Source: Lachnoclostridium edouardi (GTDB lineage: Bacteria; Bacillota; Clostridia; Lachnospirales; Lachnospiraceae). From it: 64,000 nucleotides of DNA. The stretch is from positions 986,712 to 1,050,711 of the forward strand of contig NZ_OESQ01000001.1 in NCBI RefSeq assembly GCF_900240245.1. The letters are read 5' to 3'. Positions 8,833 to 18,700 of the stretch are shown here, piece after piece. A model generated the notes under the pieces. That model made no database searches. It had not been told where the DNA came from and saw nothing but the letters and a program-made list of their open reading frames with translations. How positions within the stretch are numbered: position 1 is the first letter of the stretch; the number at the start of each line of letters is the position of its first letter. Made by a program: the position numbers and the translations under genes.

Positions 8833-9882
8833 TTAAGCGTCAGAATATTTTTTGATGATGCCGCAGGCCTTATAATGTTCTAAAGGATACAGCTGTATTT
8901 CTACCTGCTTTTCCCCTGCCAGACGGTAAATGTGGGTTAAGGACTGATGGTCCTTCCACTTTTCGCTGATTAAAATTTTCCATGGCACTCTTCTTAACAG
9001 CACTCTTGTAGTCTCCCCAATGCCTGGCTTTATTAAATTTATATCTGAGATTTGAAAATGTGCGCCGATTTCCAATACCTCGGACAGCCCTGTCCCTTTT
9101 TTTCTCTCTTCTGTTTTCTTTCCATGTTCAGGAAACCATTGTTCTATGGCCTGAATAAATTCATAGCTTTTATCTTCCTTTTCCAACTCCTCATAGTATA
9201 CGGCTCCGTGAAAATCTTCTGGCCCGATAATATCATTTCTTAAAAAGGTACGGCTCATTAAACCGGACACTGTACTGTTTAAACAGGAGCTGGGAATAAG
9301 AATATCTTCGTGTGTGCCGCACAGCTCTGTCACATTGGCCGGGTCAGCGGCTACTGCCAGTTTGCAGGACACTGTGGGAAATTCTTTTACCGCCTCCCTA
9401 AGCACCTGCAAAATAGCCCCTTTTCCAATCCATCCGTCTACAAACTGCAGCTGTTTTCCCTCATATTGATTTAGAAGATACTTCATAGCGTTTTTATCTA
9501 TGCCTCTTCCCCTGATAATTGAGATTGTATAATGAGGCGCATCTATTCCGTATGCCTTCTTTATATAATGTTTTATTAAAATCCCTATAGGGGTTCCCGC
9601 CCTGGCTAAGGACACTAAAACTACCTTCTCCCCTTTTTCCTTTAAAATCTTTTCTGAAACTTCAGCGATTGCCTCCGCTGTTTCTTTTCCACAGGTTTTT
9701 AAAGCCTCCTCATAGGCCTCCATATATGAAGCTGTAGGTCTATATTCTATGGGAAGCATCTCACAATAATGAGTGCCTGTCTGTATCCTTTTTTCTCGTT
9801 CTTCTGTAGATAAAGGCTTTACTAAGCCTGTTATATCTTTTAAAAGAATTCTTACATCTTCTTTTTTATAAGTACTTCTCAT
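8833..9882 (-). CDS. Ter-module phosphoribosyltransferase-like protein with Pelota-like C-terminal domain (StiP family)
   Basis: 349 residues. The first 240 match the PRTase-like fold found in Ter biosynthetic modules (annotated elsewhere as StiP family): SLARAGTPIGILIKHY looks like a PRPP- or phosphate-binding loop, followed by YTISIIRGRGID and a FVDGWIGKGAI segment. The last 80 residues (ETTRVLLRRVPWKILIS) resemble the small Pelota-type RNA-binding domain that is fused to these enzymes. Published comparative work on Ter systems (Anantharaman, Iyer and Aravind) proposes that such enzymes make a nucleoside-like metabolite. The actual product is unknown. Its ATG directly abuts the stop codon of the preceding gene, so translation is coupled. 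It is the last gene of the locus. Confidence 0.75.
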   Translation of the reverse strand: MRSTYKKEDVRILLKDITGLVKPLSTEEREKRIQTGTHYCEMLPIEYRPTASYMEAYEEALKTCGKETAEAIAEVSEKILKEKGEKVVLVSLARAGTPIGILIKHYIKKAYGIDAPHYTISIIRGRGIDKNAMKYLLNQYEGKQLQFVDGWIGKGAILQVLREAVKEFPTVSCKLAVAADPANVTELCGTHEDILIPSSCLNSTVSGLMSRTFLRNDIIGPEDFHGAVYYEELEKEDKSYEFIQAIEQWFPEHGKKTEERKKGTGLSEVLEIGAHFQISDINLIKPGIGETTRVLLRRVPWKILISEKWKDHQSLTHIYRLAGEKQVEIQLYPLEHYKACGIIKKYSDA

Positions 9883-11025
9883 TTATCTACACCACCTGAA
9901 GCATTTTATATTTTCATTGCCCGCCATTTTCAGACTGTGAATCATAGAATTCCATCCCTCTAAGGAAACTGTATCTGGGTCAAACATCCAGATTACCTGG
10001 TCATATTTTTCTAAATTATAAATATAGGTAGTTCTGTTTTTCTCGTAAACACTGCGCAGTTCATTTCTCACGTGAAGAGGATATAAGGCATGGGAATCCG
10101 GCAGAATAGGGCTTCTTGTGGAGGCGTGAAACCGAACCTCCCTACAGCCTTGTTCCAGCAGCCAGGCTGTATAAAGGGCCGGATACATAAATTCTTCTGT
10201 TCCCAGCACCAGAATTCTCTGCGTCTTTAAATCTTCACAGTTTAAATGAGAAATACAATCTGCTGAAAAAGCGCGGCAGGCCTTTCTGTAATCATCTTTA
10301 AAAGCCCCCAGTCTGGGATCTATTTTCCCTTTAACATTAAATATTTCCGGCAGGCCTTCTTTTGAAGCATCACTGGTCTTTACAGGAATTCTCAAGTTCT
10401 CCTTAAATTTAAATTGTGAAAGGCATTGAGTATAATCTGCTTTTTCCAGGGAATTTAAATAAATTACAGGAATCTGTCTTTCCTCAAACCACTGCTTTTC
10501 CTCCCGGCTCATACTGTTTAAAATAGACAGCACCCCAAACTTTAACCTATATTTTCCCCCATAATTTTTCTGAATCTCCCCAATTAAGTTTTTAATTGTG
10601 TTTCCTGTTGTTACCTCGTCTTCAGCAAATACTATTCTGTCAGTTTTACTGATCATTTCCTCCAGATTTTCCTTGGCCAAATACTGATCTGCTGCATGGC
10701 TGTGAACCTCTGAAAAATAAAGGCTGTTCTTTTCATCCGCCACCTGCTCCCTAGTTGTGTGTATATAGTACTGAGCCTGAGGACAGCCAAGTGCCGCCCC
10801 TGCTCCAATGGCTGTGGCAGTTTCTGCAAACCCTATTACCGTCAGCCTTTCCCCCTTACAATCTCTTTGAAGGCATTGACTTAACTGTTCAAACAGCTCC
10901 ATCACCTGACTGGGAATAGCCGGTATATGCTTTCCCTGCAATGGATTCACAAGTAAATATATCCGTTTTGTATTGTTTTCCCTTTTCGCCACCTGCATTA
11001 ATTCTGAATTTTCATAAATTCTCAT
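9883..11025 (-). CDS. Ter-module phosphoribosyltransferase with TRSP-type C-terminal domain
   Basis: 380 residues. IVFAEDEVTTGNTIKNLIG near residue 130 is a clear PRPP-binding loop of the type I phosphoribosyltransferase fold. Upstream, VIGFAETATAIGAGAA is the partner loop. The C-terminal third (RILVLGTEEFMYPALYTA, STRSPILPDSHALYPL, VRNELRSVYEKNRTTYIYN) fits the TRSP-type domain that follows this PRTase in Ter loci. It probably transfers a ribose phosphate group during synthesis of the proposed Ter metabolite; this is inference from the family. It overlaps the lyase gene by 14 bases and abuts the next gene, so the three form a coupled block. Confidence 0.75.
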   Translation of the reverse strand: MRIYENSELMQVAKRENNTKRIYLLVNPLQGKHIPAIPSQVMELFEQLSQCLQRDCKGERLTVIGFAETATAIGAGAALGCPQAQYYIHTTREQVADEKNSLYFSEVHSHAADQYLAKENLEEMISKTDRIVFAEDEVTTGNTIKNLIGEIQKNYGGKYRLKFGVLSILNSMSREEKQWFEERQIPVIYLNSLEKADYTQCLSQFKFKENLRIPVKTSDASKEGLPEIFNVKGKIDPRLGAFKDDYRKACRAFSADCISHLNCEDLKTQRILVLGTEEFMYPALYTAWLLEQGCREVRFHASTRSPILPDSHALYPLHVRNELRSVYEKNRTTYIYNLEKYDQVIWMFDPDTVSLEGWNSMIHSLKMAGNENIKCFRWCR

Positions 11026-12025
11026 TGCTTCTCACTCCATAAAGCTTTGCCAATATTATTATTTTCTCCGCCCAAACTTGATGGGTCTTTTTCTCATTCA
11101 TGCGTCCGCCTTCCTGATTTTTCCCAACTCCCAGCTTTTGCCCATCCCATTTTAAAATAGACAAAGCGTCCTGGTAGTCCTCTTCTTTTACAGACAGCTC
11201 TCTGTTGACTACAGGAATCTGGGCAGGGTGAATCACCGTTTTTCCAACAAAGCCGTTTACCATATCCAGCCTGACTTCCCGCTCCAGCCCCCCTTTCCAG
11301 TCTTCTTCCTTTCCTGCAAAGTACTCCCACACAGGTCCTGAAACCACATAATCTTTTACAAATACTGTAAGAATATCTATGAGAATGGAGCTGACAGACT
11401 GTACGTCATAAATGCTTTCCCTGCAGCTGCGCCTTACCCCAAAGTAATTGGAAAAATCATTTCCCCCTACTCTGATATTTAAAACAAAATGGCGCACCTC
11501 ATTTAACTTTTCTTTTATTTCGTACAAATGATGATACCTGGATCTTAAATCTGCCAGATCATAGCTTTCCAGAATAGGCATCATATAAATAATGTGCTGT
11601 GACTTTTCATTTAACTCTTTCATATAACTGATGTACTGGTCTGCGCATCTCACAGAAAATTTAGGGAAAATCAGCCCTGCCACCAGCTGGCTGTGTCTTA
11701 CAAGCACAGGCTCCAGCCTTTTTATCTGCTCCGGCTCCCTGACCCGTACAAAAATAAGAGGCAGCCTATCAGGCTGAATTTCTCCTCCTTCTAAAAAACA
11801 TTTCAGCTTTTCCAGGGTTACTGCCAACTGCCCTTCTGCTTCGTCCACTGCATCATCACTAATTGAGTCCTCCAGACATAGGGCCAGAGAATAAGGCCAG
11901 GCAAACTTCCCCTCTGCTACACTATCTGCTATAAAAGGCTGAATGGCCGGAGAATATAAAAGGGCGCCTACCCCGTAAGCCAGCTCTTCCCTAATCCAGT
12001 TTCTTTTCAGCTCACCTTTCTCCAT
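11012..12025 (-). CDS. HpcH/HpaI-CitE-like carbon-carbon bond lyase of the Ter module
   Basis: 337 residues, a TIM-barrel lyase of the citrate-lyase-beta superfamily. LALCLEDSISDDAVDEAE near residue 48 is the conserved acidic region. LIFVRVREPEQIKRL carries the substrate arginine, GLIFPKFS the conserved lysine region, and LNIRVGGNDFSNYFGVRR matches the family metal and substrate site. HPAQIPVVN near residue 265 is the CitE-like HPxQ motif. These lyases cleave or form C-C bonds of small acids. In Ter loci they accompany the two phosphoribosyltransferases. The substrate is unknown. Confidence 0.78.
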   Translation of the reverse strand: MEKGELKRNWIREELAYGVGALLYSPAIQPFIADSVAEGKFAWPYSLALCLEDSISDDAVDEAEGQLAVTLEKLKCFLEGGEIQPDRLPLIFVRVREPEQIKRLEPVLVRHSQLVAGLIFPKFSVRCADQYISYMKELNEKSQHIIYMMPILESYDLADLRSRYHHLYEIKEKLNEVRHFVLNIRVGGNDFSNYFGVRRSCRESIYDVQSVSSILIDILTVFVKDYVVSGPVWEYFAGKEEDWKGGLEREVRLDMVNGFVGKTVIHPAQIPVVNRELSVKEEDYQDALSILKWDGQKLGVGKNQEGGRMNEKKTHQVWAEKIIILAKLYGVRSNENL

Positions 12026-12040
12026 AACTATAAACTCCTC

Positions 12041-12847
12041 CTACTTCTTTCCTTGGCTGTCCTTAACATATAAAAGATATTCTATCACCTTATCAGAGAA
12101 AATAGAATCCCTGACTATTAGATATTTCCCATTTTCCCCTAAAGCCATATCTGTTTTCTCTTCCTCTGTTCCCTTTTGGAAAATAAAGGAAGAAAGGAGG
12201 GAAGGCATAATTCCTTTGTCCCCCTCTCTCAGCATGGGAAGATCAAATTCACTGTCCCCGGCGCATACTGTAAGATCAGGCTTTAACTTTTCCTTCAGCC
12301 GTTTTAATCCCGTCCCCTTATCTAAGCCTGCGGGAAGGAGATAAACCTTTTCTCCATTTGTAAAGGCTTTTACTTTTTTCCCATCCAGCCTTTCTGAAAG
12401 CTCCCCTGCCAGCTGTTCTGGTTCAGAGCTTTTTGTAAATAAAAACAAGCCCCCTACCTCTCTTACATCCAGTTTTCTGTGTATATGGCCTTCCATAATT
12501 CTTTTTCCCTGCTCCAGTTCTAAAATCCCCTGTTTTTTTATGTTTAAAGAGCTTTCATACCATGCTCTGTCCCTTTTTCCTTTGTGAAGCAAAATTCCCC
12601 CATTGCACACCAGGGCGTACTCTGGCTGTCCTCCGGGAAAACAGATTCTTTTATACTGTTCTTCTGACCTGGTAGAAACAGGCACAAACATCATATGAGG
12701 CGGCAGCTCTTTTAATAACCGCCACGTATTTTCTGTCATAAAAGACAGTTCTTTTTCTCCCATAGTTTCCACCAAAACCTTTTTCCCTATTTCCCGTTTG
12801 TAGGAATAAATTAATGTATTATCCAAGTCAGAGGCAAATAATATCAT
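12041..12847 (-). CDS. HAD-superfamily phosphatase of the Ter module
   Basis: 268 residues from the start at 12847 (MILFASDLDNTL), chosen because AGGGTGG lies just upstream and the earlier in-frame start at 12925 adds a non-conserved stretch. Motif I is SDLDNTLIYS (nucleophile and acid aspartates). Motif II is in PVSTRSEEQYKRI, and motif IV is CAGDSEFDLPML. A C2-type cap lies between about 85 and 180. It should dephosphorylate a small phosphorylated metabolite. HAD enzymes are regular members of Ter biosynthetic modules. It precedes the lyase gene by 15 bases. Confidence 0.82.
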   Translation of the reverse strand: MILFASDLDNTLIYSYKREIGKKVLVETMGEKELSFMTENTWRLLKELPPHMMFVPVSTRSEEQYKRICFPGGQPEYALVCNGGILLHKGKRDRAWYESSLNIKKQGILELEQGKRIMEGHIHRKLDVREVGGLFLFTKSSEPEQLAGELSERLDGKKVKAFTNGEKVYLLPAGLDKGTGLKRLKEKLKPDLTVCAGDSEFDLPMLREGDKGIMPSLLSSFIFQKGTEEEKTDMALGENGKYLIVRDSIFSDKVIEYLLYVKDSQGKK

Positions 12848-12967
12848 CTGTTTCCACCCTTTCTGAAAATAATCCCATGTCCAAAATACTGCAAAAAAGA
12901 CTGGGGCAGAATCTATTCCAAACACAGTGTTTCTGCACCAATCTCTTTTGTTTTCATATCTATGGAC

Positions 12968-15625
12968 TTATTCTTCTCCTCCTGTTCCCTTTAGAACAGC
13001 TTTTCTAATTAAATCTACTGGTATGATTGTAAATGCCAGCACAACAACCACCGCCCACTCTTTTCCTACCAGACCATAGCAGCGAAGAATGTCTCCGCCA
13101 AAGTCTGCCATAATCACCTGCACCACTACGATCAGGAGTATTACCTTCCAGAATCCATGGTTTTTGCCAATATTATCAAAAAGATTTATTCTGTCAGTTC
13201 TGGCGTTAAAGGCATTAAAAGCTGCAATAAAGATGTAGAAAGTAAAGTACCCTGTCATCATATATTTATGATTCTCCCCATCCCGGAAATAACTGTCCAC
13301 AAGGGGTGTCATAAGAAATACCACACTAAGGGCAAAGGTCCACAAGCTGCCTGTGAGAATAGAGGTACGCATGTATCTGCTGATAATATTCTCGTCTCTT
13401 CTCTTTGGACGCTCCTTCATAAATCTCTTTAATGCAGGCTCACCGCCAAAGGCCAGGGCTGCCAAAGTATCCATAACCAGGTTTACCCAAAGAATCTGAA
13501 CAATAGACAGCGGGTTTTCCATGCCTAACAGCGGGCATACAAAGGAAATCATAACTGCGCTGACATTAATTGTCAGCTGGAAAATAATAAACTTTCTGAT
13601 GCTGTTGAAAATAGTTCTTCCATATAATATCGCCTTCTGAATTGACTGGAAGTTGTCGTCCAATATTACAATATCTCCAGCTTCCTTGGCTACCTCGGTT
13701 CCTCCGCCCATGGCAAAACCTACGTCCGCCTTCTTTAAAGCAGGGGAATCGTTTACTCCGTCTCCTGTCATTCCGGCAACTAAATCCATCTCCTGAGCCA
13801 ACCTTACAAGACGGCTCTTATCGCTTGGAAGAGCTCTGGCAACTACTCGAATATGCTTCAGACATTCTTTTACCTGTTCATCTGACATTTTCGCCAGTTC
13901 ATCTGAGGTGAGAATCAAATCTTCTTCAGACTTAACAATACCTGATTCCTTGGCAATGGCCACAGCCGTATCTTTTCTGTCGCCTGTAATCATAACTACC
14001 TGAACGCCTGCTTCCTGCACATCCTGAATTGCAGTAATAGATTCTGGACGCACCTCATCCCTAATTCCAATTACGCCTACTAATGTCCACTGTCCCTCTG
14101 GCAGCTGATCTCCCTCTATAAACTGGTCCGAAACAGCAAACGCCAGAACACGGATTGCCCGTCCCGCCAGCTGATTGATTTTTTCCTCTAGTTTCTTCTT
14201 CTGGTCAAAGGGAATTCTGTTTCCATCTATATCGTAGCACATGGTACATCTGTCCAGAATTTTTTCAGGAGCTCCCTTAATTAAGGTTAAATTATAATCT
14301 CCCTTTATAGTAGAAGCAGAATACTTATTAGCACTGTTAAATTGAATGGTGCTGACCTTTGTGGCATCCAGACAATCTGAAACTGCTGCTCCGTAAAGCA
14401 GAACGGCTCTTTCCGTAGCATTTCCGCCGATGGCCTTCATATCTTTTCCCTCGCCGCTGATTACGGCGTCAGTATTCAGGAAAATACTGAGAGATAAAAA
14501 TTTCCCCAGGCCTCCGGTAACCTTTTCACGGCTGTCGTACTCATTTACCTGTCCGTCCACAAATGTAACAGCCTCCAGCTGTCCCTTTGTAATAGTTCCT
14601 GTTTTATCACTGAACAATATATTCAAGCTTCCTGCTGTTTCAATTCCCACAATTTTCCGCACTAAAACGTTGTCGTTTAACATTTTCTTCATGTTTAATG
14701 CAGAAACTAAGGCGATCATCAGCGGAAGTCCCTCCGGAACTGCCATTACAATAATTATAACTGCCAGCATAACGGCTTCCACCAGGTCGTTGACAACTGC
14801 CATCCAGTTAGAACAGTATGCTGCAATAAGACTCATATCAAAATTGTTATGTACTACTACTCTCTGGAACATAAAGGCCACGGCAATGGCAATTCCTCCA
14901 AAGTATCCAAACTTGCTGATACTGTCTGCCAGTTTTCCTAACTTTACTTTTAAAGGTGAATCTCTGTCCTCCTCATTTTGAAGCTCGCTGGCAATCTGTC
15001 CGTAAACAGATTTGTCGCCTACAGTTACTACTTTCATAACTGCATTTCCGGAACAGACCACAGAACCTCTGAACACCTTATATTTGTTAAGGAAATCCAT
15101 AGAAGCGTCTTCATCCTTATAATTGCCTGGCATAACCTCCTTGGACGCTTCCTTGCTTTCTCCGTTAAGCACTGACTGGTCCACTTTTAAGGCTCCGTCC
15201 ACAAGAACTCCGTCTGCTGGAATTTTATCACCAGTCTGCAGCAAAACACAGTCTCCTACTACCAGGTCGTTAATGGAAACCTCTGTAATTTTTCCATTTC
15301 TGTAAACCTTACAATAGATTCTGGAAGCCTCCTCCTGAAGCTTTTGAAAGGCGTTCTCATTGTTATACTCTGAATAAGTGGAAACAAATGTAGCCAAAAC
15401 AACTGCAATGGCAATTCCTAAAGATTCGTACCATTCTGTCTGACCCAAAAATGCAAACACCACATTAATTACAAGGGCCACGCACAAGATCTTGATCATA
15501 GGGTCCCCAAAATTGTCCTTCAGTTTACTCCAAAAGCCTTCTCCCTGCTGCTCTGTCATCCGGTTGTCGCCGTACTTGGCTTTGGATTCCTCCACCTGGG
15601 CATCCGTAAGACCTGTAATTTTCAT
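12968..15625 (-). CDS. Calcium-translocating P-type ATPase (PMCA/SERCA-like, type IIB)
   Basis: 885 residues from the start at 15625 (MKITGLTD), which has a perfect GGAGG 8 bases upstream; an earlier in-frame start has none. The full P2-type layout is present. The actuator TGES-like loop appears as LNGES. TM4 carries VPEGLPLMIAL. The phosphorylation site is FSDKTGTITKG, and the nucleotide site is in LIKGAPEKIL. The hinge is GMTGDGVNDSPALKKAD, and a cation-ATPase C domain with six more helices follows. The family pumps Ca2+ out of the cytoplasm. Its position between the TerD and phosphatase genes suggests it supplies the metal-handling arm where other Ter loci have TerC. That role is inferred. 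Confidence 0.92.
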   Translation of the reverse strand: MKITGLTDAQVEESKAKYGDNRMTEQQGEGFWSKLKDNFGDPMIKILCVALVINVVFAFLGQTEWYESLGIAIAVVLATFVSTYSEYNNENAFQKLQEEASRIYCKVYRNGKITEVSINDLVVGDCVLLQTGDKIPADGVLVDGALKVDQSVLNGESKEASKEVMPGNYKDEDASMDFLNKYKVFRGSVVCSGNAVMKVVTVGDKSVYGQIASELQNEEDRDSPLKVKLGKLADSISKFGYFGGIAIAVAFMFQRVVVHNNFDMSLIAAYCSNWMAVVNDLVEAVMLAVIIIVMAVPEGLPLMIALVSALNMKKMLNDNVLVRKIVGIETAGSLNILFSDKTGTITKGQLEAVTFVDGQVNEYDSREKVTGGLGKFLSLSIFLNTDAVISGEGKDMKAIGGNATERAVLLYGAAVSDCLDATKVSTIQFNSANKYSASTIKGDYNLTLIKGAPEKILDRCTMCYDIDGNRIPFDQKKKLEEKINQLAGRAIRVLAFAVSDQFIEGDQLPEGQWTLVGVIGIRDEVRPESITAIQDVQEAGVQVVMITGDRKDTAVAIAKESGIVKSEEDLILTSDELAKMSDEQVKECLKHIRVVARALPSDKSRLVRLAQEMDLVAGMTGDGVNDSPALKKADVGFAMGGGTEVAKEAGDIVILDDNFQSIQKAILYGRTIFNSIRKFIIFQLTINVSAVMISFVCPLLGMENPLSIVQILWVNLVMDTLAALAFGGEPALKRFMKERPKRRDENIISRYMRTSILTGSLWTFALSVVFLMTPLVDSYFRDGENHKYMMTGYFTFYIFIAAFNAFNARTDRINLFDNIGKNHGFWKVILLIVVVQVIMADFGGDILRCYGLVGKEWAVVVVLAFTIIPVDLIRKAVLKGTGGEE

Positions 15626-15693
15626 AGTTTTTCCTCCAGTAACTCTATTTAGGGAGCGCTGCTTATCTGCCTGCAGCCCTCCCATTTAGCTAG

Positions 15694-16296
15694 TTAAATA
15701 TATCTTTGAATCAGTTCGCCCAGACCTGGGTCAGTTGTTCCCTGGCCAATAGCGCTGAACTTCCACTCTCCGTTATGGCGGTAAATTTCCCCGAAAATCA
15801 TAGCGGTCATGTTGTCGTAATTGTCTGTCAGATTAAACTTGCACATTTCCTCGTTTGTTCTGGCATCCACAATGCGGATAAACGCATTCTCAATTAATCC
15901 AAAATTCTGACGTCTTTGAACAGCCTGATAAATATTTACTACCATAATAATTCTGTCATACTGCTGAGGAACATCTGCCAGATTAATTACAATCTGCTCG
16001 TCATCTCCCTCCCCTGCACCTGTCAGGTTATCTCCCATATGCTGAATCGCACCGCTTTTATGGCGGAGATTTCCAAAGTAAACTATATCATCCTTGTTCA
16101 TCAGCTTTCCGTTCTGAAGAAGCAGTGCGGAAGCGTCGCAGTCAATATCCTGCTCCTTGGCTCCTAAAAGACCGCCAAAAAAACCACCCTTTTTCTGCTG
16201 TATCTGGTCCCATCCAAGTCCTACCACTACTCTATTTAAAGAATCATTACCTTTAGAAAGGCTGACCTTTTGCCCCTTTTGTAAACTAACTGACAT
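15694..16296 (-). CDS. TerD-family protein, divergent copy
   Basis: 200 residues. [30 protein letters not shown] and the calcium-site loop [15 protein letters not shown] mark the TerD/TerE/TerZ family, beta-sandwich proteins that bind Ca2+. This copy differs from its two neighbours: the usual acidic loop after GWD is replaced by a Gly/Phe insert (GGFFGGLLGAKEQ), and FDLDAAAF reads IDCDASAL. It also ends shorter, at GLGELIQRYI. It may be the GSP13-like branch of the family. It follows the second TerD by 12 bases and precedes the calcium ATPase. Confidence 0.9.
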   Translation of the reverse strand: MSVSLQKGQKVSLSKGNDSLNRVVVGLGWDQIQQKKGGFFGGLLGAKEQDIDCDASALLLQNGKLMNKDDIVYFGNLRHKSGAIQHMGDNLTGAGEGDDEQIVINLADVPQQYDRIIMVVNIYQAVQRRQNFGLIENAFIRIVDARTNEEMCKFNLTDNYDNMTAMIFGEIYRHNGEWKFSAIGQGTTDPGLGELIQRYI

Positions 16297-16308
16297 CTTT
16301 TCTTCTCC

Positions 16309-16890
16309 TTATTCTACATCAATTCCGTAGTTTGCACACAATGCTCCTAAACCGCCCTGATAGCCGCTTCCAATGGCATTGAATTTCCATTCCCCGTTAT
16401 TCTGGTAAAGCTCGCCAAAGACTGCCGCTGTTTCAATAGAAAAATCTTCCCCTAAATCGTAGCGCAGCAGTTCCTCCCCTTTGTCCATATCTACAATGCG
16501 GATAAAGGCGTTGCTTACCTGACCAAAATTCAGCCTTCTTTCTTCTGCCTCATAAATAGTAGCTGTAAAAGCAATTCTGGAAATATTAGAGGGAACCTTT
16601 GACAGATCAATCTGAATCTGCTCGTCATCTCCGTCTCCCTCCCCAGTTTGGTTGTCTCCCAAATGTTCTACAGATCCGCTGGGATGGCTTAAATTTCCAT
16701 AGAATACAAAATCCTCCTGGCGAGTAACCATTCCATTGCCGCCTAAAAGAAAAGCCGCGGCATCCAGGTCAAATGCGCCTCCTGTATCATATCTGTTTGT
16801 ATCCCAACCCAAGCCTACTACCAAATGACACAGCCCAGGATTATTTTTTGTCAGGCTTACCTTCTGACCCTTCTTTAAACTAACTGCCAT
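16309..16890 (-). CDS. TerD-family calcium-binding stress protein
   Basis: 193 residues, the standard TerD length. Seen motifs are [47 protein letters not shown], the FIRIVD strand and the C-terminal [16 protein letters not shown]. The conserved acidic residues bind Ca2+ in characterised TerD proteins. Members act in tellurite and general stress resistance by a mechanism still debated. It is close to the next copy over the whole length, which points to tandem duplication. Confidence 0.93.
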   Translation of the reverse strand: MAVSLKKGQKVSLTKNNPGLCHLVVGLGWDTNRYDTGGAFDLDAAAFLLGGNGMVTRQEDFVFYGNLSHPSGSVEHLGDNQTGEGDGDDEQIQIDLSKVPSNISRIAFTATIYEAEERRLNFGQVSNAFIRIVDMDKGEELLRYDLGEDFSIETAAVFGELYQNNGEWKFNAIGSGYQGGLGALCANYGIDVE

Positions 16891-16917
16891 CTATTTATCC
16901 TCCTTATTTTCTTTCGT

Positions 16918-17499
16918 TTAAGCAACCTCAATGCCGTAATTGGCGCATAATGCTGCCAAACCTCCCTGGAATCCGCTTCCTACAGCATTAAATTTCCACT
17001 CTCCATTGTAGCGGTAAAGCTCGCCTACTACTACTGCTGTTTCAATAGAAAAATCCTCGCCTAAATCATAGCGGATTACTTCTTCATTTTTTTCCTCATC
17101 CACAATGCGGATAAATGAGTTACTTACCTGACCGAAATTCTGGCGGCGCACATCTGAATCGTAAATAGTAACTGTAAATACAATTTTCATTACGTCTGCA
17201 GGCACCTTTGTCAGGTCTACTAAAATCTGCTCGTCGTCTCCCTCTCCTTCACCAGTCAGGTTATCTCCCATATGCTGTACAGATTCGCTGTCATGGCTTA
17301 AATTACCGTAGAAAATAAAGTCCTCTTGTTTTCTCACCTTTCCGTTAACTCCAAGCATAAATGCAGCTGCATCCAGGTCGAAATCTGCTCCCCCGTCATA
17401 CTGATTTACATCCCATCCAAGACCTACCATAAGTCTTTTTAAACCAGGATTTCCCTTTGTTAAATCTACTTTCTGTCCTTTTTGCAAACTGATCGGCAT
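16918..17499 (-). CDS. TerD-family calcium-binding stress protein
   Basis: 193 residues with the same layout as the middle copy: [48 protein letters not shown] and a C-terminus [16 protein letters not shown]. An AGGAGG site lies about 8 bases before the ATG. It is the first TerD after TelA in transcription order. Three tandem TerD genes agree with the Bacillus yceCDE arrangement, in which yceF (TerC), yceG and yceH (TelA) follow. Confidence 0.93.
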   Translation of the reverse strand: MPISLQKGQKVDLTKGNPGLKRLMVGLGWDVNQYDGGADFDLDAAAFMLGVNGKVRKQEDFIFYGNLSHDSESVQHMGDNLTGEGEGDDEQILVDLTKVPADVMKIVFTVTIYDSDVRRQNFGQVSNSFIRIVDEEKNEEVIRYDLGEDFSIETAVVVGELYRYNGEWKFNAVGSGFQGGLAALCANYGIEVA

Positions 17500-17548
17500 A
17501 TATATTTTCCTCCTTAAAATATAAATAATTCTTATTTATTATCTCTAT

Positions 17549-18694
17549 TTATCTGGTTTTTCCGTTATTATTATATGCGTTTTCAAATTCTGCTTTTATA
17601 GCGTCCAGTCTGATTCTGTCATCCTCTCTCTGCTTTTTAGCATTTTCCTGTATTCTCTTTGTCTCGTCAATTCCGTTCATAATAGTCCGCCATGTAGTTT
17701 CCAGAGTTTCTATTTTAATGGAGCTTCCGCTGGCCATTTGAGCTATCATCTTAGACTGAAGTACTGTATTCTGAGCATTGCGGATCAGCATTTCATTTGT
17801 CTTTTCATCTAAAGCTGACATAGCCTCCGCCTGCACTTTCTGGCGCTTCAGCAAAATAGCCTGAGATAAAGCCTGTTTAAATACAGGAAGAGTAATAATA
17901 AATGCTGAATTTATTTTTCTTACCAGATTCAGGTTGCTGAACTCCATGGTTTTAATCATAGGAATAGACTGGAGAGCCACATTTTCAGCTACTCTAAGAT
18001 CCTGGGTTCTCTGTTCCAGCAGCATTTTCGCCTGCTCTAAACTGGTCAGCTCAAACTGAATAGAATTGTCTGCCGTAGCCTCCCACTCCTGACGTCTCTG
18101 AGCAATATACTCCTCCAGCTCTCTAATACCCTGCTCTCCGGCTAAAATATATTTTACTAAATCATGGTAATAGCTGACGTTTACCTGGAACATTTCTTCC
18201 AGACTTTTATTGGACTGCTTAATCTCTGATTCATACTGCTTCAGCTTTACGTAGATTTTATCCACCTCCTCGCCCATAGTGTGATATTTAGATAAAATCT
18301 GTTCCAGCTGTTTTTTCGCATTTGAAAATAACTTGCTCAGCACTCCCTGTTTTCCGTCCACCAGCTCATTTACATCAAACTTGCTCATAATATTGGCAAG
18401 AAGTGTAAGCATTTCTCCAGAATCATTAATCTGGCTCATATTCATGCTGTTTAATACCACATCAGAGCATCGTGAAATCTCCTGGGCAGCCTCGTTTCCA
18501 AAATTCACAATGGTATCCGGATCGTCTATTACTATAGTGCTGACCAGATTGTCTACCTCCTGAGAATTGACAAGGGTTTTTGTCATCTGCTCCCTGTCCG
18601 CCTGAATATCGTACTCCTGAACTACCATCTCGTCCTTTACAGCCGGGGCGGCAGGCGCGGTCGCCGCTGTTCTGTTTTTAAAATCAATTCCCAT
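17549..18694 (-). CDS. TelA-family toxic anion resistance protein (YceH-like)
   Basis: 381 residues, the normal length of the TelA/KlaA family. It is mostly helical: a coiled-coil centre (KLKQYESEIKQSNKSLEEM), LSQAILLKRQKVQAEAMSAL and the family-typical ETTWRTIMNGIDETKRIQE near the C-terminus. It has no membrane segment or signal, so it is cytoplasmic or peripherally attached. TelA proteins are linked genetically to tellurite, antibiotic and envelope stress tolerance and travel with TerD. It lies 6 bases after the YceG-family gene. Confidence 0.9.
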   Translation of the reverse strand: MGIDFKNRTAATAPAAPAVKDEMVVQEYDIQADREQMTKTLVNSQEVDNLVSTIVIDDPDTIVNFGNEAAQEISRCSDVVLNSMNMSQINDSGEMLTLLANIMSKFDVNELVDGKQGVLSKLFSNAKKQLEQILSKYHTMGEEVDKIYVKLKQYESEIKQSNKSLEEMFQVNVSYYHDLVKYILAGEQGIRELEEYIAQRRQEWEATADNSIQFELTSLEQAKMLLEQRTQDLRVAENVALQSIPMIKTMEFSNLNLVRKINSAFIITLPVFKQALSQAILLKRQKVQAEAMSALDEKTNEMLIRNAQNTVLQSKMIAQMASGSSIKIETLETTWRTIMNGIDETKRIQENAKKQREDDRIRLDAIKAEFENAYNNNGKTR

Positions 18695-18700
18695 ATACTA

